Source: Paracoccus saliphilus
GTDB lineage: Bacteria; Pseudomonadota; Alphaproteobacteria; Rhodobacterales; Rhodobacteraceae
Reading direction: 5' to 3'
Length of the DNA stretch: 64,000 nucleotides
NCBI GenBank assembly: GCA_003255745.1
Contig: KZ836026.1
Coordinates: forward strand, 45,689 to 109,688
Shown: positions 26,706 to 35,440 of the stretch, one piece after another
How positions within the stretch are numbered: the first letter of the stretch is position 1
Layout of the letters: every line of letters starts with the position of its first letter
Position numbers and translations under genes: made by a program
The notes under the pieces: generated by a model
The model's input: the letters and a program-made list of their open reading frames with translations, nothing else
The model's database searches: none
What the model was told of the DNA's origin: nothing

Positions 26706-27550
26706 GGATGGCGGTGGTTCTGGGCCTGGTCCTGTTCGGCGCGGGTCCGGGAGTTGCGCAGGACCGCCCCCCGGCGGCGCCCGACGCGGCGCCGCTGACA
26801 GAAGTGCGGCCGCCCGAGCGTCCGGAGCCCCCTGCAGACGCGCCGGCACCCGACGCACCCCCACCGGCGGCCACAGCGCCGGAAACCCCTGAACCCGCCA
26901 TCGCCCAAGGCAGCGAAGCGCCTGCTGCGGGCGAATCTTTCGGTCCCCCCGCCCCGCCCGTCTGGTTCACGCAGGCCGAGTCGGACGCCGAATTTGCCGC
27001 CTGCCGACTGGCGTTGGCCCTGCTGGGCACCACCTATCGGCAGGAGCCTCCTGTGGCCGAGGCCGGCGACCGCGACTGCGGCATCGCGCGGCCCCTGCGG
27101 GTCAGCCAAATCGTGCCGGGCGTGGCGCTGACGGGCGAGCCGGTCATGCGCTGCGGCACGGCGCGTGCCTTGGGCTTCTGGGCGCGGGACTTCCTGCGCC
27201 CCGCCGCCGCGCTGATGCCGGACGCGCCCCGGCTGACCGCGATTGAAACCGGATCGGGGTATACCTGCCGCGACCGCGTGGGCACCGGTGCGGCCCGTCC
27301 CAAGCCGTCAGAACATGGCAACGGCAACGCAATCGACGTGATGGGCTTTCGTTTCGACAACGACCAGATGCTGTCCGTCCAGCCACGCGAGGGCGACGGC
27401 GCGATGGCCGAGGCCTTTCAGCGCGCGGCGCGGAGCACAGCCTGCCTGCTGTTCACGACGGTTCTGGGGCCGGGATCGAATGCCGCGCATGACGACCATC
27501 TGCACCTGGACCTGGCCGCAAGGAAGGGCAGCTGGCGGCTGTGCGAATAG
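26702..27550 (+). CDS. Extensin-like family protein
   Basis: 282 residues. A signal peptide ends at GVAQ (about residue 20), followed by an 80-residue Pro/Ala-rich linker and an extensin-like C-terminal domain (PF06904 type). That domain has paired cysteines (CRLAL, DRDCGI, VMRCGTA, YTCRDR, TACLL, WRLCE) and the metal-site-like motifs SEHGNGNAIDVMGF and HDDHLHLD, reminiscent of zinc DD-peptidases. Probably periplasmic and acting on the cell wall (inferred). Translationally coupled to the L,D-transpeptidase. Confidence 0.87.
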   Translation: MRMAVVLGLVLFGAGPGVAQDRPPAAPDAAPLTEVRPPERPEPPADAPAPDAPPPAATAPETPEPAIAQGSEAPAAGESFGPPAPPVWFTQAESDAEFAACRLALALLGTTYRQEPPVAEAGDRDCGIARPLRVSQIVPGVALTGEPVMRCGTARALGFWARDFLRPAAALMPDAPRLTAIETGSGYTCRDRVGTGAARPKPSEHGNGNAIDVMGFRFDNDQMLSVQPREGDGAMAEAFQRAARSTACLLFTTVLGPGSNAAHDDHLHLDLAARKGSWRLCE

Positions 27551-27551
27551 C

Positions 27552-28283
27552 TCAGCGGCTCTGACGTTCCATGTCCAGATAGGCCGGGTCGAAACGTGCC
27601 AGCGTCGCCAGCCCCTGCCAGTTGAGGATCTTCACATCCGCACCCGCCCATCGGATCAGCCCGCGATCGCGCAGGTCGCGCACGGCCCGATTCACATGGA
27701 TTGGCGAATAGCCCAGAATTTCTGCCAGCTCGCGCTGCAGCAGCGGCAGCATGAACTGATGATGTGACGCAGCGCCCACGGTGTTCAGGCGCGTATAAAT
27801 CTCACACAGCAGATGGGCCAGATGGGCGCTGGACCGCAGCGAGGCCGCGGCCACCAGCCATTGCCGGTGCACCGCCGCGTCGATCAGGGTCGCCATCCAA
27901 AGCAGGCGCGTCAGGTGCGGAAAGTTCTCGGTGATCTCGACCAGTTCGGAATGGTCGATGAACTCGACTTCGGCCGGACCGACGGCGACGACTGAATGCT
28001 CCAAACCGGCCAAGACGAAACCATGCAGATCCACGAAATCGCCCGGAACATGCAGAGCGGTGATCACCCGCTCCTCGGAGCGGCCGACCAGCTGGTGCGA
28101 CCGTGCCGAAAGACCGCGCAGCATCATGCAGCTGCGCCGCGCCGCGCGATCCGCGGGTACGATCACCGCACCCGAGGCAAAGCTGACATGTTCGGTGCGG
28201 ACAGCACGCAGACGGGCAAGATCATCTTCCGACAGCGTGTCACGACGTTGAAGAAACCGGATAAAATATTCTGTGATGGCCAT
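27552..28283 (-). CDS. Crp/Fnr-family transcriptional regulator
   Basis: 243 residues. An N-terminal cyclic-nucleotide-binding-like beta-roll (about 20-140, GDFVDLHGFVLAG) precedes a C-terminal HTH (LPLLQRELAEILGYSPIHVN, RAVRDLRDRGLI). There is no N-terminal cysteine cluster, so it is not an oxygen-sensing Fnr. Many such proteins in Rhodobacterales respond to stress or light. The stop lies 1 nt from the extensin gene end (convergent). Target and ligand unknown. Confidence 0.92.
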   Translation of the reverse strand: MAITEYFIRFLQRRDTLSEDDLARLRAVRTEHVSFASGAVIVPADRAARRSCMMLRGLSARSHQLVGRSEERVITALHVPGDFVDLHGFVLAGLEHSVVAVGPAEVEFIDHSELVEITENFPHLTRLLWMATLIDAAVHRQWLVAAASLRSSAHLAHLLCEIYTRLNTVGAASHHQFMLPLLQRELAEILGYSPIHVNRAVRDLRDRGLIRWAGADVKILNWQGLATLARFDPAYLDMERQSR

Positions 28284-28406
28284 TTTATCCCCCTTTCTTC
28301 AGCAGCGGGACACTGACAAATCGAAAATTTGGGTGCAATGCCCGGCGGTTACTATCTAACAATCATTAACTGACCAACGCGTGGCAGGCAGCATGGTTGC
28401 ATTGGT

Positions 28407-29729
28407 CTAACCAGGGGGGCGCAGGCGCGAACGCAGGGCCGCCTCCAATGCTGCAAAGCTGTCGGGGATGGCTGCGCTGCGGCGCGTAACGAAGTCGTCC
28501 AGTTGCGGAAACAGTTTCACAGCCTCGTCCAGCTTCGGGTCCGAGCCGGGGGCATAGAGGCCCGCGCGAATCATCAGTTCCGATTCGGCATAGGCGCCCA
28601 GGGCGGCACGGGCGCGGCCTATCAGTGCATTTTCGGCCGCGCTTGCGGCGTCGGGCAACGAGCGCGAGACCGAACGCACAACATCCACCGCGGGAAACCG
28701 GCCGCGTTCGGCGATGCTGCGCTCAAGGACGACGTGGCCGTCCAGCGTGCCGCGCAGGATGTCGGCCACGGGTTCTTCCATGTCGGACCCTGCCACGAGG
28801 ACGCTGAAGATGCCGGTGATGTCACCTGCGCCTTCTGGTCCGGGACCGGCGCGTTCGGCCAGTGCCATGATCAGGTTCGACACCGACGGGGGAAAGCCGC
28901 GATAGCTGGGCGGCTCTCCTGCCGCCAAGGCGATTTCCCGATGGGCCTCGGCAAAGCGGGTGATCGAGTCCGCCAGAAACAGGACATGCCGGCCTTGGTC
29001 GCGGAAATGTTCGGCGACGGTCATCGCGGCCCAGGCACAGCGCCGCCGCAGGAGGGGCGAGCGGTCCGAGGTTGCCGCGACGATGACCGCCCGCCGCATC
29101 CCTTCGGGACCCAGGGTCTTTTCGACGAATTCGCGCAGTTCGCGCCCTCGTTCGCCGATCATGGCGATGACCACCACATCCGCCTGTACGCCCCGCGCCA
29201 TCTGCGACAGCAACGTGGACTTGCCCACGCCCGAACCCGCGAAAAGCCCGATCCGCTGCCCCGCCACCAGCGGCAGCAGCGTGTCGAAGACCGCAAGCCC
29301 GGTCGCCAGGCGCGCGCCCAGCCGCTTGCGCGTGACGGCGGGCGGAGCCTCGCTGCGAAAGCCGCGCGTGACCAGGCCCTGCGGCAGCACCCGTCCGTCC
29401 AGCGGCTGGCCCAGCGGGTCGATGATGCGGCCGATCCAGGCATCGCAGGGGGCGATCTGCGGGGCGAACAGCAGTTCGGCCTCGTCGCCAACCGACAGCC
29501 CCTCGATCGTGCCCTCGGGCAGGACCTGCGCGCTGCGCGGGCCCAGGCCCACGATCTCGCCTGTAAGGGCGCCGGACTGCAGTGCGATGCGCACCCGGTC
29601 GCCGACCGAGGCGCGGCCGTTCAATCCCTCGACGCTGATCAGGCCCGCGCGGATCGACTGCACCCGCCCGAAATGCTTGGCCAGGCGCAGCTCCGCGATG
29701 CGGCGGGTGATCGAGTGAAGTCTGTCCAT
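28407..29729 (-). CDS. fliI: Flagellar export ATPase FliI
   Basis: 440 residues. F1-beta-like ATPase with Walker A GLFAGSGVGKSTLLSQMARG (about 150-170), Walker B VLFLADSITRFAEAHREIAL and a C-terminal FliI/YscN region. It energises loading of export substrates into the flagellar type III apparatus. Divergent from flgB across a 99-bp gap that contains a CtrA-like site. FliH and other export genes are outside the window. Confidence 0.95.
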   Translation of the reverse strand: MDRLHSITRRIAELRLAKHFGRVQSIRAGLISVEGLNGRASVGDRVRIALQSGALTGEIVGLGPRSAQVLPEGTIEGLSVGDEAELLFAPQIAPCDAWIGRIIDPLGQPLDGRVLPQGLVTRGFRSEAPPAVTRKRLGARLATGLAVFDTLLPLVAGQRIGLFAGSGVGKSTLLSQMARGVQADVVVIAMIGERGRELREFVEKTLGPEGMRRAVIVAATSDRSPLLRRRCAWAAMTVAEHFRDQGRHVLFLADSITRFAEAHREIALAAGEPPSYRGFPPSVSNLIMALAERAGPGPEGAGDITGIFSVLVAGSDMEEPVADILRGTLDGHVVLERSIAERGRFPAVDVVRSVSRSLPDAASAAENALIGRARAALGAYAESELMIRAGLYAPGSDPKLDEAVKLFPQLDDFVTRRSAAIPDSFAALEAALRSRLRPPG

Positions 29730-29791
29730 TCCGGCCTCCGTTCAGGGGCCGATTTTTCCCGGCCCGTGCAACGGTTTCTAAACCAATTGGG

Positions 29792-29807
29792 GTTAAGACC
29801 GGGTTTA
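29792..29807. promoter_or_regulatory. CtrA-like site between fliI and flgB
   Basis: GTTAA (29792-29796), seven bases, TTTA (29804-29807). Read toward fliI this is TAAA-N7-TTAAC, eight of nine matches to the CtrA consensus. It lies 22 bp before the flgB ATG and 63 bp from the fliI ATG. Confidence 0.55.
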
Positions 29808-29828
29808 TCGTGAATGAGGAGAAGCCTC

Positions 29829-30218
29829 ATGTTTGAGAAGATCGAAATGCTGCGGATGGCCCGCGCCATGACCCAGCACGTGTCGCAGCGCCATGTCGCG
29901 GCGGCCCGCAACATCGCCAATGCCGACACGCCCGGATACCGGGCCAGCGACCTGCAGCCCTTTGCCGACAGCTATCGCAAGGCTGCGGCGGCAGGGTCGC
30001 TGCGCGTCACCCAGCCGCGCCATCTGGAACAGCCCTACTGGACGCCCGGCGTCGCCCGGCTGGTCGATGTCGCGGGACCCGTCTCACCCAACGGAAACTC
30101 GGTTTCGCTGGAAGAGGAGGTGGTCCGTGCTGCCGAGATCAAGCGGGAACATGACTTGTCACTGGGCATCTATCGCGCGGGGCTGGACCTGATGCGGACC
30201 AGCCTGGGTCGCAGGTAA
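29829..30218 (+). CDS. flgB: Flagellar proximal rod protein FlgB
   Basis: 129 residues. The rod signature VAAARNIANADTPGYRASDL lies near residue 30 and the C-terminal helix near SLGIYRAGLDLM. FlgB forms the base of the rod. The ATG at 29829 has AGGAG upstream. First gene of a nine-gene operon flgB-flgC-fliE-fliQ-flgF-flgG-flgA-flgH-fliL. Confidence 0.93.
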   Translation: MFEKIEMLRMARAMTQHVSQRHVAAARNIANADTPGYRASDLQPFADSYRKAAAAGSLRVTQPRHLEQPYWTPGVARLVDVAGPVSPNGNSVSLEEEVVRAAEIKREHDLSLGIYRAGLDLMRTSLGRR

Positions 30219-30230
30219 GGGGATACCAAC

Positions 30231-30623
30231 ATGACCGAACCGATCTCGCCGCTGCGCCTGGCAGCGTCCGGAATGCGTGCGCAAAGCGAACGGCTGCGCC
30301 ACACCGCCGAGAACATGGCCAATGTCGACACGCCCGGCTATCGCCGCAAGCTGGTCACCTTCGAGGAGGCTGTCCGCCTAGGCCGCCCGACGGGCGAGGT
30401 CGACGCCGGGCCCCTGCGGCTGGACCGCACGGCGCTGCCGCGCATCCACGATCCCGCGCATCCACTGGCCGATGCGGATGGCTATTACGAGGGCTCGAAC
30501 GTCGATCTGGTGATCGAGCTGGCCGATGCCCGCGAGGCCGGCCGCAGTTACGAGGCCAATCTCCGCATGTTCGAGCAGACGCGCCAGATGGGTGCGTCGC
30601 TTCTTGACCTTCTCCGCCGCTGA
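30231..30623 (+). CDS. flgC: Flagellar proximal rod protein FlgC
   Basis: 130 residues starting MTEPISPLRLAASGMRAQSE, with the rod motif AENMANVDTPGYRRKLVTFE and C-terminal EANLRMFEQTRQMGASLLDL. Forms the rod with FlgB, FlgF and FlgG. It follows flgB by 12 nt with AAGGGGA upstream. Confidence 0.94.
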   Translation: MTEPISPLRLAASGMRAQSERLRHTAENMANVDTPGYRRKLVTFEEAVRLGRPTGEVDAGPLRLDRTALPRIHDPAHPLADADGYYEGSNVDLVIELADAREAGRSYEANLRMFEQTRQMGASLLDLLRR

Positions 30624-30634
30624 AAGGAATTTCC

Positions 30635-30916
30635 ATGTTCGCACTGAACGCCGCCAATGCCTATTCCGCCGCCCGCAGCGCAGTGGCCCCCGATCCGCAA
30701 TCCTCGACCACAGCCAAGCTGGGCCAGGCCGCCGAGGAATTTGCGGCGCAGATGGCCCAGGTCGACCAGGCCTCGACCGGTGCGATGACGGGGCAGGTTG
30801 GCACCCATCAGCTGGTCCAGACCATCGCCGACGCGCAGATGGCCATGGAGACGGTTGTCGCGATCCGCGACAAGGTCGTCGAGGCCTATCAGGAAATCCT
30901 GCGGATGCCGGTCTGA
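30635..30916 (+). CDS. fliE: Flagellar hook-basal body protein FliE
   Basis: 93 residues. A C-terminal FliE segment (QTIADAQMAMETVVAIRDKV, EAYQEILRMPV) links the MS ring to the rod. AAAGGAA precedes the ATG. The stop overlaps the fliQ start by 1 nt. Confidence 0.93.
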   Translation: MFALNAANAYSAARSAVAPDPQSSTTAKLGQAAEEFAAQMAQVDQASTGAMTGQVGTHQLVQTIADAQMAMETVVAIRDKVVEAYQEILRMPV

Positions 30917-31182
30917 TGGGCGAGACGATCCTGTTCGACATGTTGCGCCAGGCGCTGCTGATCTCGGTCCGCATCTCGGCCCCGCTTCTGGGGGTGGCGC
31001 TGATCGCGGGCGTGGTCATCGGCCTTTTTCAGGCGCTGACCTCGGTCCAGGAGATGACGCTGACCTTCGTGCCCAAGGTCGGGCTGATGCTGGTCGTCTT
31101 CTGGGTCTCGATGAGCTTCATGACCACCGCCTTGTCGGATTTCTTCCTGGGCGAGATCATCCCCCTGGTTTCGGGCAGCTGA
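30916..31182 (+). CDS. fliQ: Flagellar export protein FliQ
   Basis: 88 residues with two transmembrane helices (VRISAPLLGVALIAGVVIGL and VGLMLVVFWVSMSFMTTAL) around the conserved FQALTSVQEMTLTFVPK loop. Part of the FliPQR export gate. Its placement between fliE and flgF is typical for Rhodobacterales-type clusters. Confidence 0.95.
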   Translation: MGETILFDMLRQALLISVRISAPLLGVALIAGVVIGLFQALTSVQEMTLTFVPKVGLMLVVFWVSMSFMTTALSDFFLGEIIPLVSGS

Positions 31183-31183
31183 C

Positions 31184-31900
31184 ATGGACAACGCGATCTA
31201 TGCCAGCCTGACCCGCCAATCCGGCCTGATGGCCGAGATGCGCGTGGTCGCCAACAACATCGCAAACGCCAACACCACGGGCTTTCGGCGCGAGGGCGTG
31301 ATCTTTGCCGAACACCTGACTGCGCTGGACCGGCAGGGGGACACGCTTTCGATGGCGAATGCGCGGGGCCGCATGCTGGACCTGAACCAAGGCGTGCTGA
31401 CGCAGACGAACAACAGCATGGACCTGGCCATCGAGGGGGAAGGCTTTTTCCTGGTCGAGGCGCCCGAGGGGCTGCGTCTGACCCGCGCCGGCGCCTTCAT
31501 GCCCTCGCCCGAGGGCGAACTGATGACTGCCGACGGCCACCGCCTGCTGGACGAAGGGCAGGCCCCGATCATCCTGCCCGCCGGGGCCAATGCCGTCTCG
31601 GTCGGCGCCGACGGCACGCTGTCGGCCAACGGCCTGCCCTTTGGTCGCATCGGCCTTTTCGCCGCCCCCGAGGGCGTGGCCCTGAACCACCAGGGCGGCA
31701 CCGCCTTCAGCATCGACGCGGCCCCCGAGCCGGTCGAGGACGGCCGCATCCGCCAGGGTTTTTTGGAGGAATCCAACGTCGACCCGATCTTTGAGATCAC
31801 CCGCATGATCGAGGTCCAGCGCGCCTACGAGCTGGGCCAATCCTTCCTGGATCGCGAGGATCAGCGGATCCGCGGCGCGATCACCGCCATGACCCGCTAA
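31184..31900 (+). CDS. flgF: Flagellar rod protein FlgF
   Basis: 238 residues. N-terminal rod/hook motif MRVVANNIANANTTGFRREG and C-terminal helix FLEESNVDPIFEITRMIEVQ. The start codon is 1 nt after the fliQ stop without a strong Shine-Dalgarno, so translation is probably coupled. Builds the proximal rod. Confidence 0.94.
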   Translation: MDNAIYASLTRQSGLMAEMRVVANNIANANTTGFRREGVIFAEHLTALDRQGDTLSMANARGRMLDLNQGVLTQTNNSMDLAIEGEGFFLVEAPEGLRLTRAGAFMPSPEGELMTADGHRLLDEGQAPIILPAGANAVSVGADGTLSANGLPFGRIGLFAAPEGVALNHQGGTAFSIDAAPEPVEDGRIRQGFLEESNVDPIFEITRMIEVQRAYELGQSFLDREDQRIRGAITAMTR

Positions 31901-31909
31901 GGAGCCACC

Positions 31910-32695
31910 ATGAGAGCCCTGCAGATCGCCGCCACCGGCATGAGCGCGCAGCAGACCCGCGTCGAAGTCATCTCGAACAACCTCGCCAACATGTCCTCCA
32001 CCGGCTACAACGCCCGCCGCGCGGAATTTGCGGACCTGCATTACCAGCAGGCGGCCCGTCCCGGCAGCGTCACCGCCGCCGACGGCACGGTCATCCCCGC
32101 CGGCGTCCAGCTGGGCCTGGGGGTACGGCCCACCGCCGTCAGCGTGAACCTGCAGCAGGGGGCGCTGACCCAGACCGGCGGCGACCTGGACCTGGCCATC
32201 GAAGGCGACGGCTATTTGGAGGTGACGCTGCCTTCGGGATTGTCGGGCTTTACGCGGGACGGCGGGCTCAAGCGGTCGCCGGAGGGGCTGATCGTGACCT
32301 CGGACGGCTATCCGCTGGTCCCCAACATCACCATTCCCAACGACGCCCGCGCCATTTCCATCAATGCCGGCGGCGAGGTCTTTGCCTATTTCAACGACCG
32401 GGTCGAGGCCGAGCTGCTGGGCCAGTTCACCTTGGCGGGTTTTGCCAACGAAAAGGGGCTGGAGGCCATCGGCTCGAACCTCTTCATCGAAACGGCGGCC
32501 TCGGGCGGCCCGCAGGTGGTAGCCCCCGGCCAGGACGGTCTGGGCACCCTGCGTCAGGGCTACCTGGAGGAAAGCTCGGTCGATGCGGTGCGCGAGATCA
32601 CCGAGCTGATCAAGGCTCAGCGCGGCTACGAGTTGAACGCCAAGGTCATCACCGCCGCCGACCAGATGCTCGGCGCGACCACGCAGGTGCGCTGA
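31910..32695 (+). CDS. flgG: Flagellar distal rod protein FlgG
   Basis: 261 residues, the usual FlgG length. Starts MRALQIAATGMSAQQTRVEV with SNNLANMSSTGYNARRAEFA, and ends with the FlgG motif LEESSVDAVREITELIKAQR. Shine-Dalgarno AAGGAG. The stop overlaps the flgA start. Confidence 0.96.
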   Translation: MRALQIAATGMSAQQTRVEVISNNLANMSSTGYNARRAEFADLHYQQAARPGSVTAADGTVIPAGVQLGLGVRPTAVSVNLQQGALTQTGGDLDLAIEGDGYLEVTLPSGLSGFTRDGGLKRSPEGLIVTSDGYPLVPNITIPNDARAISINAGGEVFAYFNDRVEAELLGQFTLAGFANEKGLEAIGSNLFIETAASGGPQVVAPGQDGLGTLRQGYLEESSVDAVREITELIKAQRGYELNAKVITAADQMLGATTQVR

Positions 32696-33108
32696 TGCGG
32701 GCGCTGATCCTGGCGCTTGCGCTGCTGCCTGGGGCGGCCCTGGCGGGTGGTCTGGGCGCCGCGCGCACCCTGCCCGCCGGCAGCATCATCACCGCAGGCG
32801 ACCTGCGCGTCATCGACACCGACCGCCCCGGCCTGACCGATCCCTCGGCCGCGATCGGCATGCAGACGCGCATCACGCTTTATGAAGGGCGCCCTCTGCA
32901 TGCCAGCATGCTGCAGGCCCCGCGCCTGGTTGGGCGGAACCAGATCGTCCGCCTCTCCTTTCTGCGGGGCGGGTTGCGCATCGACACGGAGGGCCGCGCC
33001 ATGTCCGACGGCGCCGCGGGCGAGATGATCCGCGTGATGAACATGGGCTCGCGCAGCACGGTGACGGCGCAGGTCATGCCCGACGGCTCGCTGGCCGTGA
33101 TGAACTGA
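32695..33108 (+). CDS. flgA: Flagellar P-ring chaperone FlgA
   Basis: 137 residues. A signal peptide (MRALILALALLPGAALA) precedes a SAF-like domain with RLVGRNQIVRLSFLRGGLRI and a C-terminal beta-clip ending VTAQVMPDGSLAVMN. Short compared with many FlgA proteins (about 200-250), as in other Rhodobacterales. Acts in the periplasm on FlgI assembly. Confidence 0.9.
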   Translation: MRALILALALLPGAALAGGLGAARTLPAGSIITAGDLRVIDTDRPGLTDPSAAIGMQTRITLYEGRPLHASMLQAPRLVGRNQIVRLSFLRGGLRIDTEGRAMSDGAAGEMIRVMNMGSRSTVTAQVMPDGSLAVMN

Positions 33109-33119
33109 AAGGAAACCCG

Positions 33120-33845
33120 ATGAAGCCCGCCCACCTGCTCTGCCTTGCCCTTGCCGCCTCGGGCTGCGCGCGTGCCGCCAATGTCGGCCAGCCGCCGCAG
33201 CTGACATCGCCGCGCGAAACCGAGGAATTCGTGGCAATGACCAACCCGCCCCTGGACCTGCCCGTCGATTCGGGGCGTCCCGAGGCCGCGGCCTCGCTTT
33301 GGGCGGGGACGCAGTCCTCTCTGATCAGCGACCGGCGCGCCGCCATCCGGGGCGACATCCTCACCGTCGTCATCGAGATCGACGACCAGGCCGAGATCAG
33401 CAACAGCTCGGGGCGCAGCCGCAATTCGGGCGAAAGCGTCTCGATCCCGCAGATGGTGGGGATCCCGCAGCGCCTGGCGGGCAAGCTGCCCGAGGGCGCC
33501 AGCTTCGACGATCTTGCGGACGCCTCGTCCTCGTCGACCTACAAGGGGTCGGGAAACATCTCGCGGCGGGACAAGCTGACCCTGCGGGTCGCGGCGACGG
33601 TCGTCGACCGGTTGCCCAACGGAACGCTGCAGATCGAAGGCACGCAGGAGGTCCGCGTGAACTTCGAGCTGCGCGAACTGACCGTCAGCGGCTTTGTCCG
33701 GCCGGGCGACATCGATCGCAACAACGAGATCGCCTATGACCGGATCGCCGGGGCGCGGATCTCCTACGGGGGACGCGGCCAGATCACCGATGTGCAGCAG
33801 CCGCGCTATGGCCAGCAGATCGCCGACATCCTTCTGCCCTATTGA
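33120..33845 (+). CDS. flgH: Flagellar L-ring protein FlgH
   Basis: 241 residues. An N-terminal lipoprotein signal with lipobox LAASGC near residue 16, then the L-ring signature (LWAGTQSSLISDRRAAIRGD, GEISN-like region with SSTYKGSGNISRRDKL). Forms the outer-membrane L ring. AAAGGAA precedes the ATG. Confidence 0.94.
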   Translation: MKPAHLLCLALAASGCARAANVGQPPQLTSPRETEEFVAMTNPPLDLPVDSGRPEAAASLWAGTQSSLISDRRAAIRGDILTVVIEIDDQAEISNSSGRSRNSGESVSIPQMVGIPQRLAGKLPEGASFDDLADASSSSTYKGSGNISRRDKLTLRVAATVVDRLPNGTLQIEGTQEVRVNFELRELTVSGFVRPGDIDRNNEIAYDRIAGARISYGGRGQITDVQQPRYGQQIADILLPY

Positions 33846-33854
33846 GGTGAAGCC

Positions 33855-34388
33855 ATGATCAAGAAACTGATCCCCGTTGCCCTGCCCGTTCTGGCCCTTG
33901 TGGGCGGCGCCTTTGCGGGCGACATGCTGCGCAGCCCCGCCGCAAAAGATGCCGAAGTCGCCAAGGCCGAGGCCACAGAGGGGCATGACACCGCCCCCGC
34001 CACCGAAGCCGATGTCGGCCACAACGCGGCGCCGGCCGACAATCACGGTGGCGGCGATCATGCGTCGGGCGAGATGGCGTTTTTTACCTTTCCGACACAG
34101 TTCTTCGTGCCCCTGGTCCGGCAGGGCGACCTGCGCGACATGATGATCCTGACGCTGACGCTGCAGACCGACAGCGCCAGCCAAGAGGCGCTGCGCAAGA
34201 AGGAGCATGCCTTGCGCGATGCCTTGCTGCGACAGTTGCTGATCCATGCAAATACCGGCGGCTTCGACGGCAACTTTACCGCCGATCGCAACCTGTTGGT
34301 GCTGCGCGATGACCTGCTGAAGGCCGCGCAGGCCACAACCGACCTGCCCCTCTCTGCTGTCCTTATCGAGGACATCGCCAAGCAATAG
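33855..34388 (+). CDS. fliL: FliL-family basal body protein
   Basis: 177 residues with a single N-terminal membrane anchor (MIKKLIPVALPVLALVGGAF), a His/Asp/Ala-rich linker with HGGGDH, and a C-terminal FliL-like domain (FFVPLVRQGDLRDMMILTLT). FliL surrounds the stator and supports torque. Divergent but consistent in position at the end of this operon in related genomes. Confidence 0.8.
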   Translation: MIKKLIPVALPVLALVGGAFAGDMLRSPAAKDAEVAKAEATEGHDTAPATEADVGHNAAPADNHGGGDHASGEMAFFTFPTQFFVPLVRQGDLRDMMILTLTLQTDSASQEALRKKEHALRDALLRQLLIHANTGGFDGNFTADRNLLVLRDDLLKAAQATTDLPLSAVLIEDIAKQ

Positions 34389-34438
34389 ACAAAGGCCGCG
34401 CGGGGCCGCTTGCCCTCGCGCATCGCAGGGTCCAGAAC

Positions 34439-34483
34439 CGGCACCGACAGGAGCCTTCGTGGCGTCCAGTCGGTGCCGTTTTC
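34439..34483 (+). terminator. Intrinsic terminator after fliL
   Basis: 10-bp perfect stem CGGCACCGAC (34439-34448) / GTCGGTGCCG (34469-34478) with a 20-nt loop, followed by TTTTCT. It closes the flgB-fliL operon. Transcription of the downstream glycosyltransferase would need its own promoter or read-through. Confidence 0.8.
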
Positions 34484-34497
34484 TATGCGAGGCCTAA

Positions 34498-35436
34498 ATG
34501 CCCCCATCTCATGTCGTGATCCTGTTGGCGACCTACCAAGGGGCTGAACATCTGGACGTGCAGCTGGACAGCATCGCGGCGCAAAGCCACGGCGACTGGT
34601 CGCTGATCGTGTCGGACGACGGCTCCCATGACGGGACGCAGGCGATCGTGCAGCGGTTTGCGGACCTGCATCAGGGCCGGGTGCAGCTGCTGGAGGGGCC
34701 GCGGGCGGGGGCCGCGGTCAATTTCCTGTCGCTGCTCCAGCGGGTTCCCCAAGGTTCCTTGGCAGCGTTCTGCGACCAGGACGACCAGTGGCTTCCCGAC
34801 AAGCTGAGCCGCGCCGTGGCGGCGCTGGCGGTTCACTCCGGTCCGGCGCATTACGCGGCCCGGACCGTGATCACCGACAGCCGGTTGCGCCCGCTGACCA
34901 CCTCGCGCCGATTCACACGGCCCCTGGGGCTTCGCAATGCCCTGATCCAGGCTTGCATGGCGGGGAACACCTCGGTCTTCAACCCTGCGGCCGTGGCGCT
35001 TCTGCAGGCCGGCGCACCCCATGCCCGGCGCGCGGGCGTCATTTCGCATGACTGGTGGGCCTACCAGCTGATGGCGGCCTTCGACGCGGCGCTGATCCAT
35101 GACCCGCAGCCTTGCCTGCTTTACCGGCAGCACGCCCGAAGCGAGGTCGGGCGCAATGACACGCTGCCGGCCCTTGCCGCCCGGCTGCGCAAGCTGATGG
35201 CGGGCGAATTCGGAACTTGGCTGCACGCCAATCATGCGGCCCTTTCGGCACTGGCTCCGCAGATGCCGCCCGGTAACGTCCGGATCCTCCAGCAACTGGA
35301 GCGGATGGTGAACTGCCCGCCGCCGCAGGCTTTGGCAGCACTGCGGCGCGGCGGGTTCTATCGGCAGACCAAGGCCGGCACCGCCGCCCTGGTCCTGTCA
35401 GTCGCCACCGGCGCCCTGCGCAAGTGCACCGCCTGA
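34498..35436 (+). CDS. Family 2 glycosyltransferase in the flagellar cluster
   Basis: 312 residues. GT-A fold with N-terminal VVILLATYQGAEHLDVQLDS, nucleotide motif VSDDGSHDGT and DQDDQWLPDKLSRAV typical of rhamnosyltransferase-like GT2. No transmembrane segment is clear. It sits after the fliL terminator and converges on flgI with a 4-nt gap. A role in flagellin or surface glycan modification is suggested by position only. Confidence 0.9.
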   Translation: MPPSHVVILLATYQGAEHLDVQLDSIAAQSHGDWSLIVSDDGSHDGTQAIVQRFADLHQGRVQLLEGPRAGAAVNFLSLLQRVPQGSLAAFCDQDDQWLPDKLSRAVAALAVHSGPAHYAARTVITDSRLRPLTTSRRFTRPLGLRNALIQACMAGNTSVFNPAAVALLQAGAPHARRAGVISHDWWAYQLMAAFDAALIHDPQPCLLYRQHARSEVGRNDTLPALAARLRKLMAGEFGTWLHANHAALSALAPQMPPGNVRILQQLERMVNCPPPQALAALRRGGFYRQTKAGTAALVLSVATGALRKCTA

Positions 35437-35440
35437 AGCG

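Noticed and set aside
28350..28380. CTAA-N6-TTAAC upstream of the Crp/Fnr gene
   Set aside because: The spacing is six, not seven, and there is no second supporting site.
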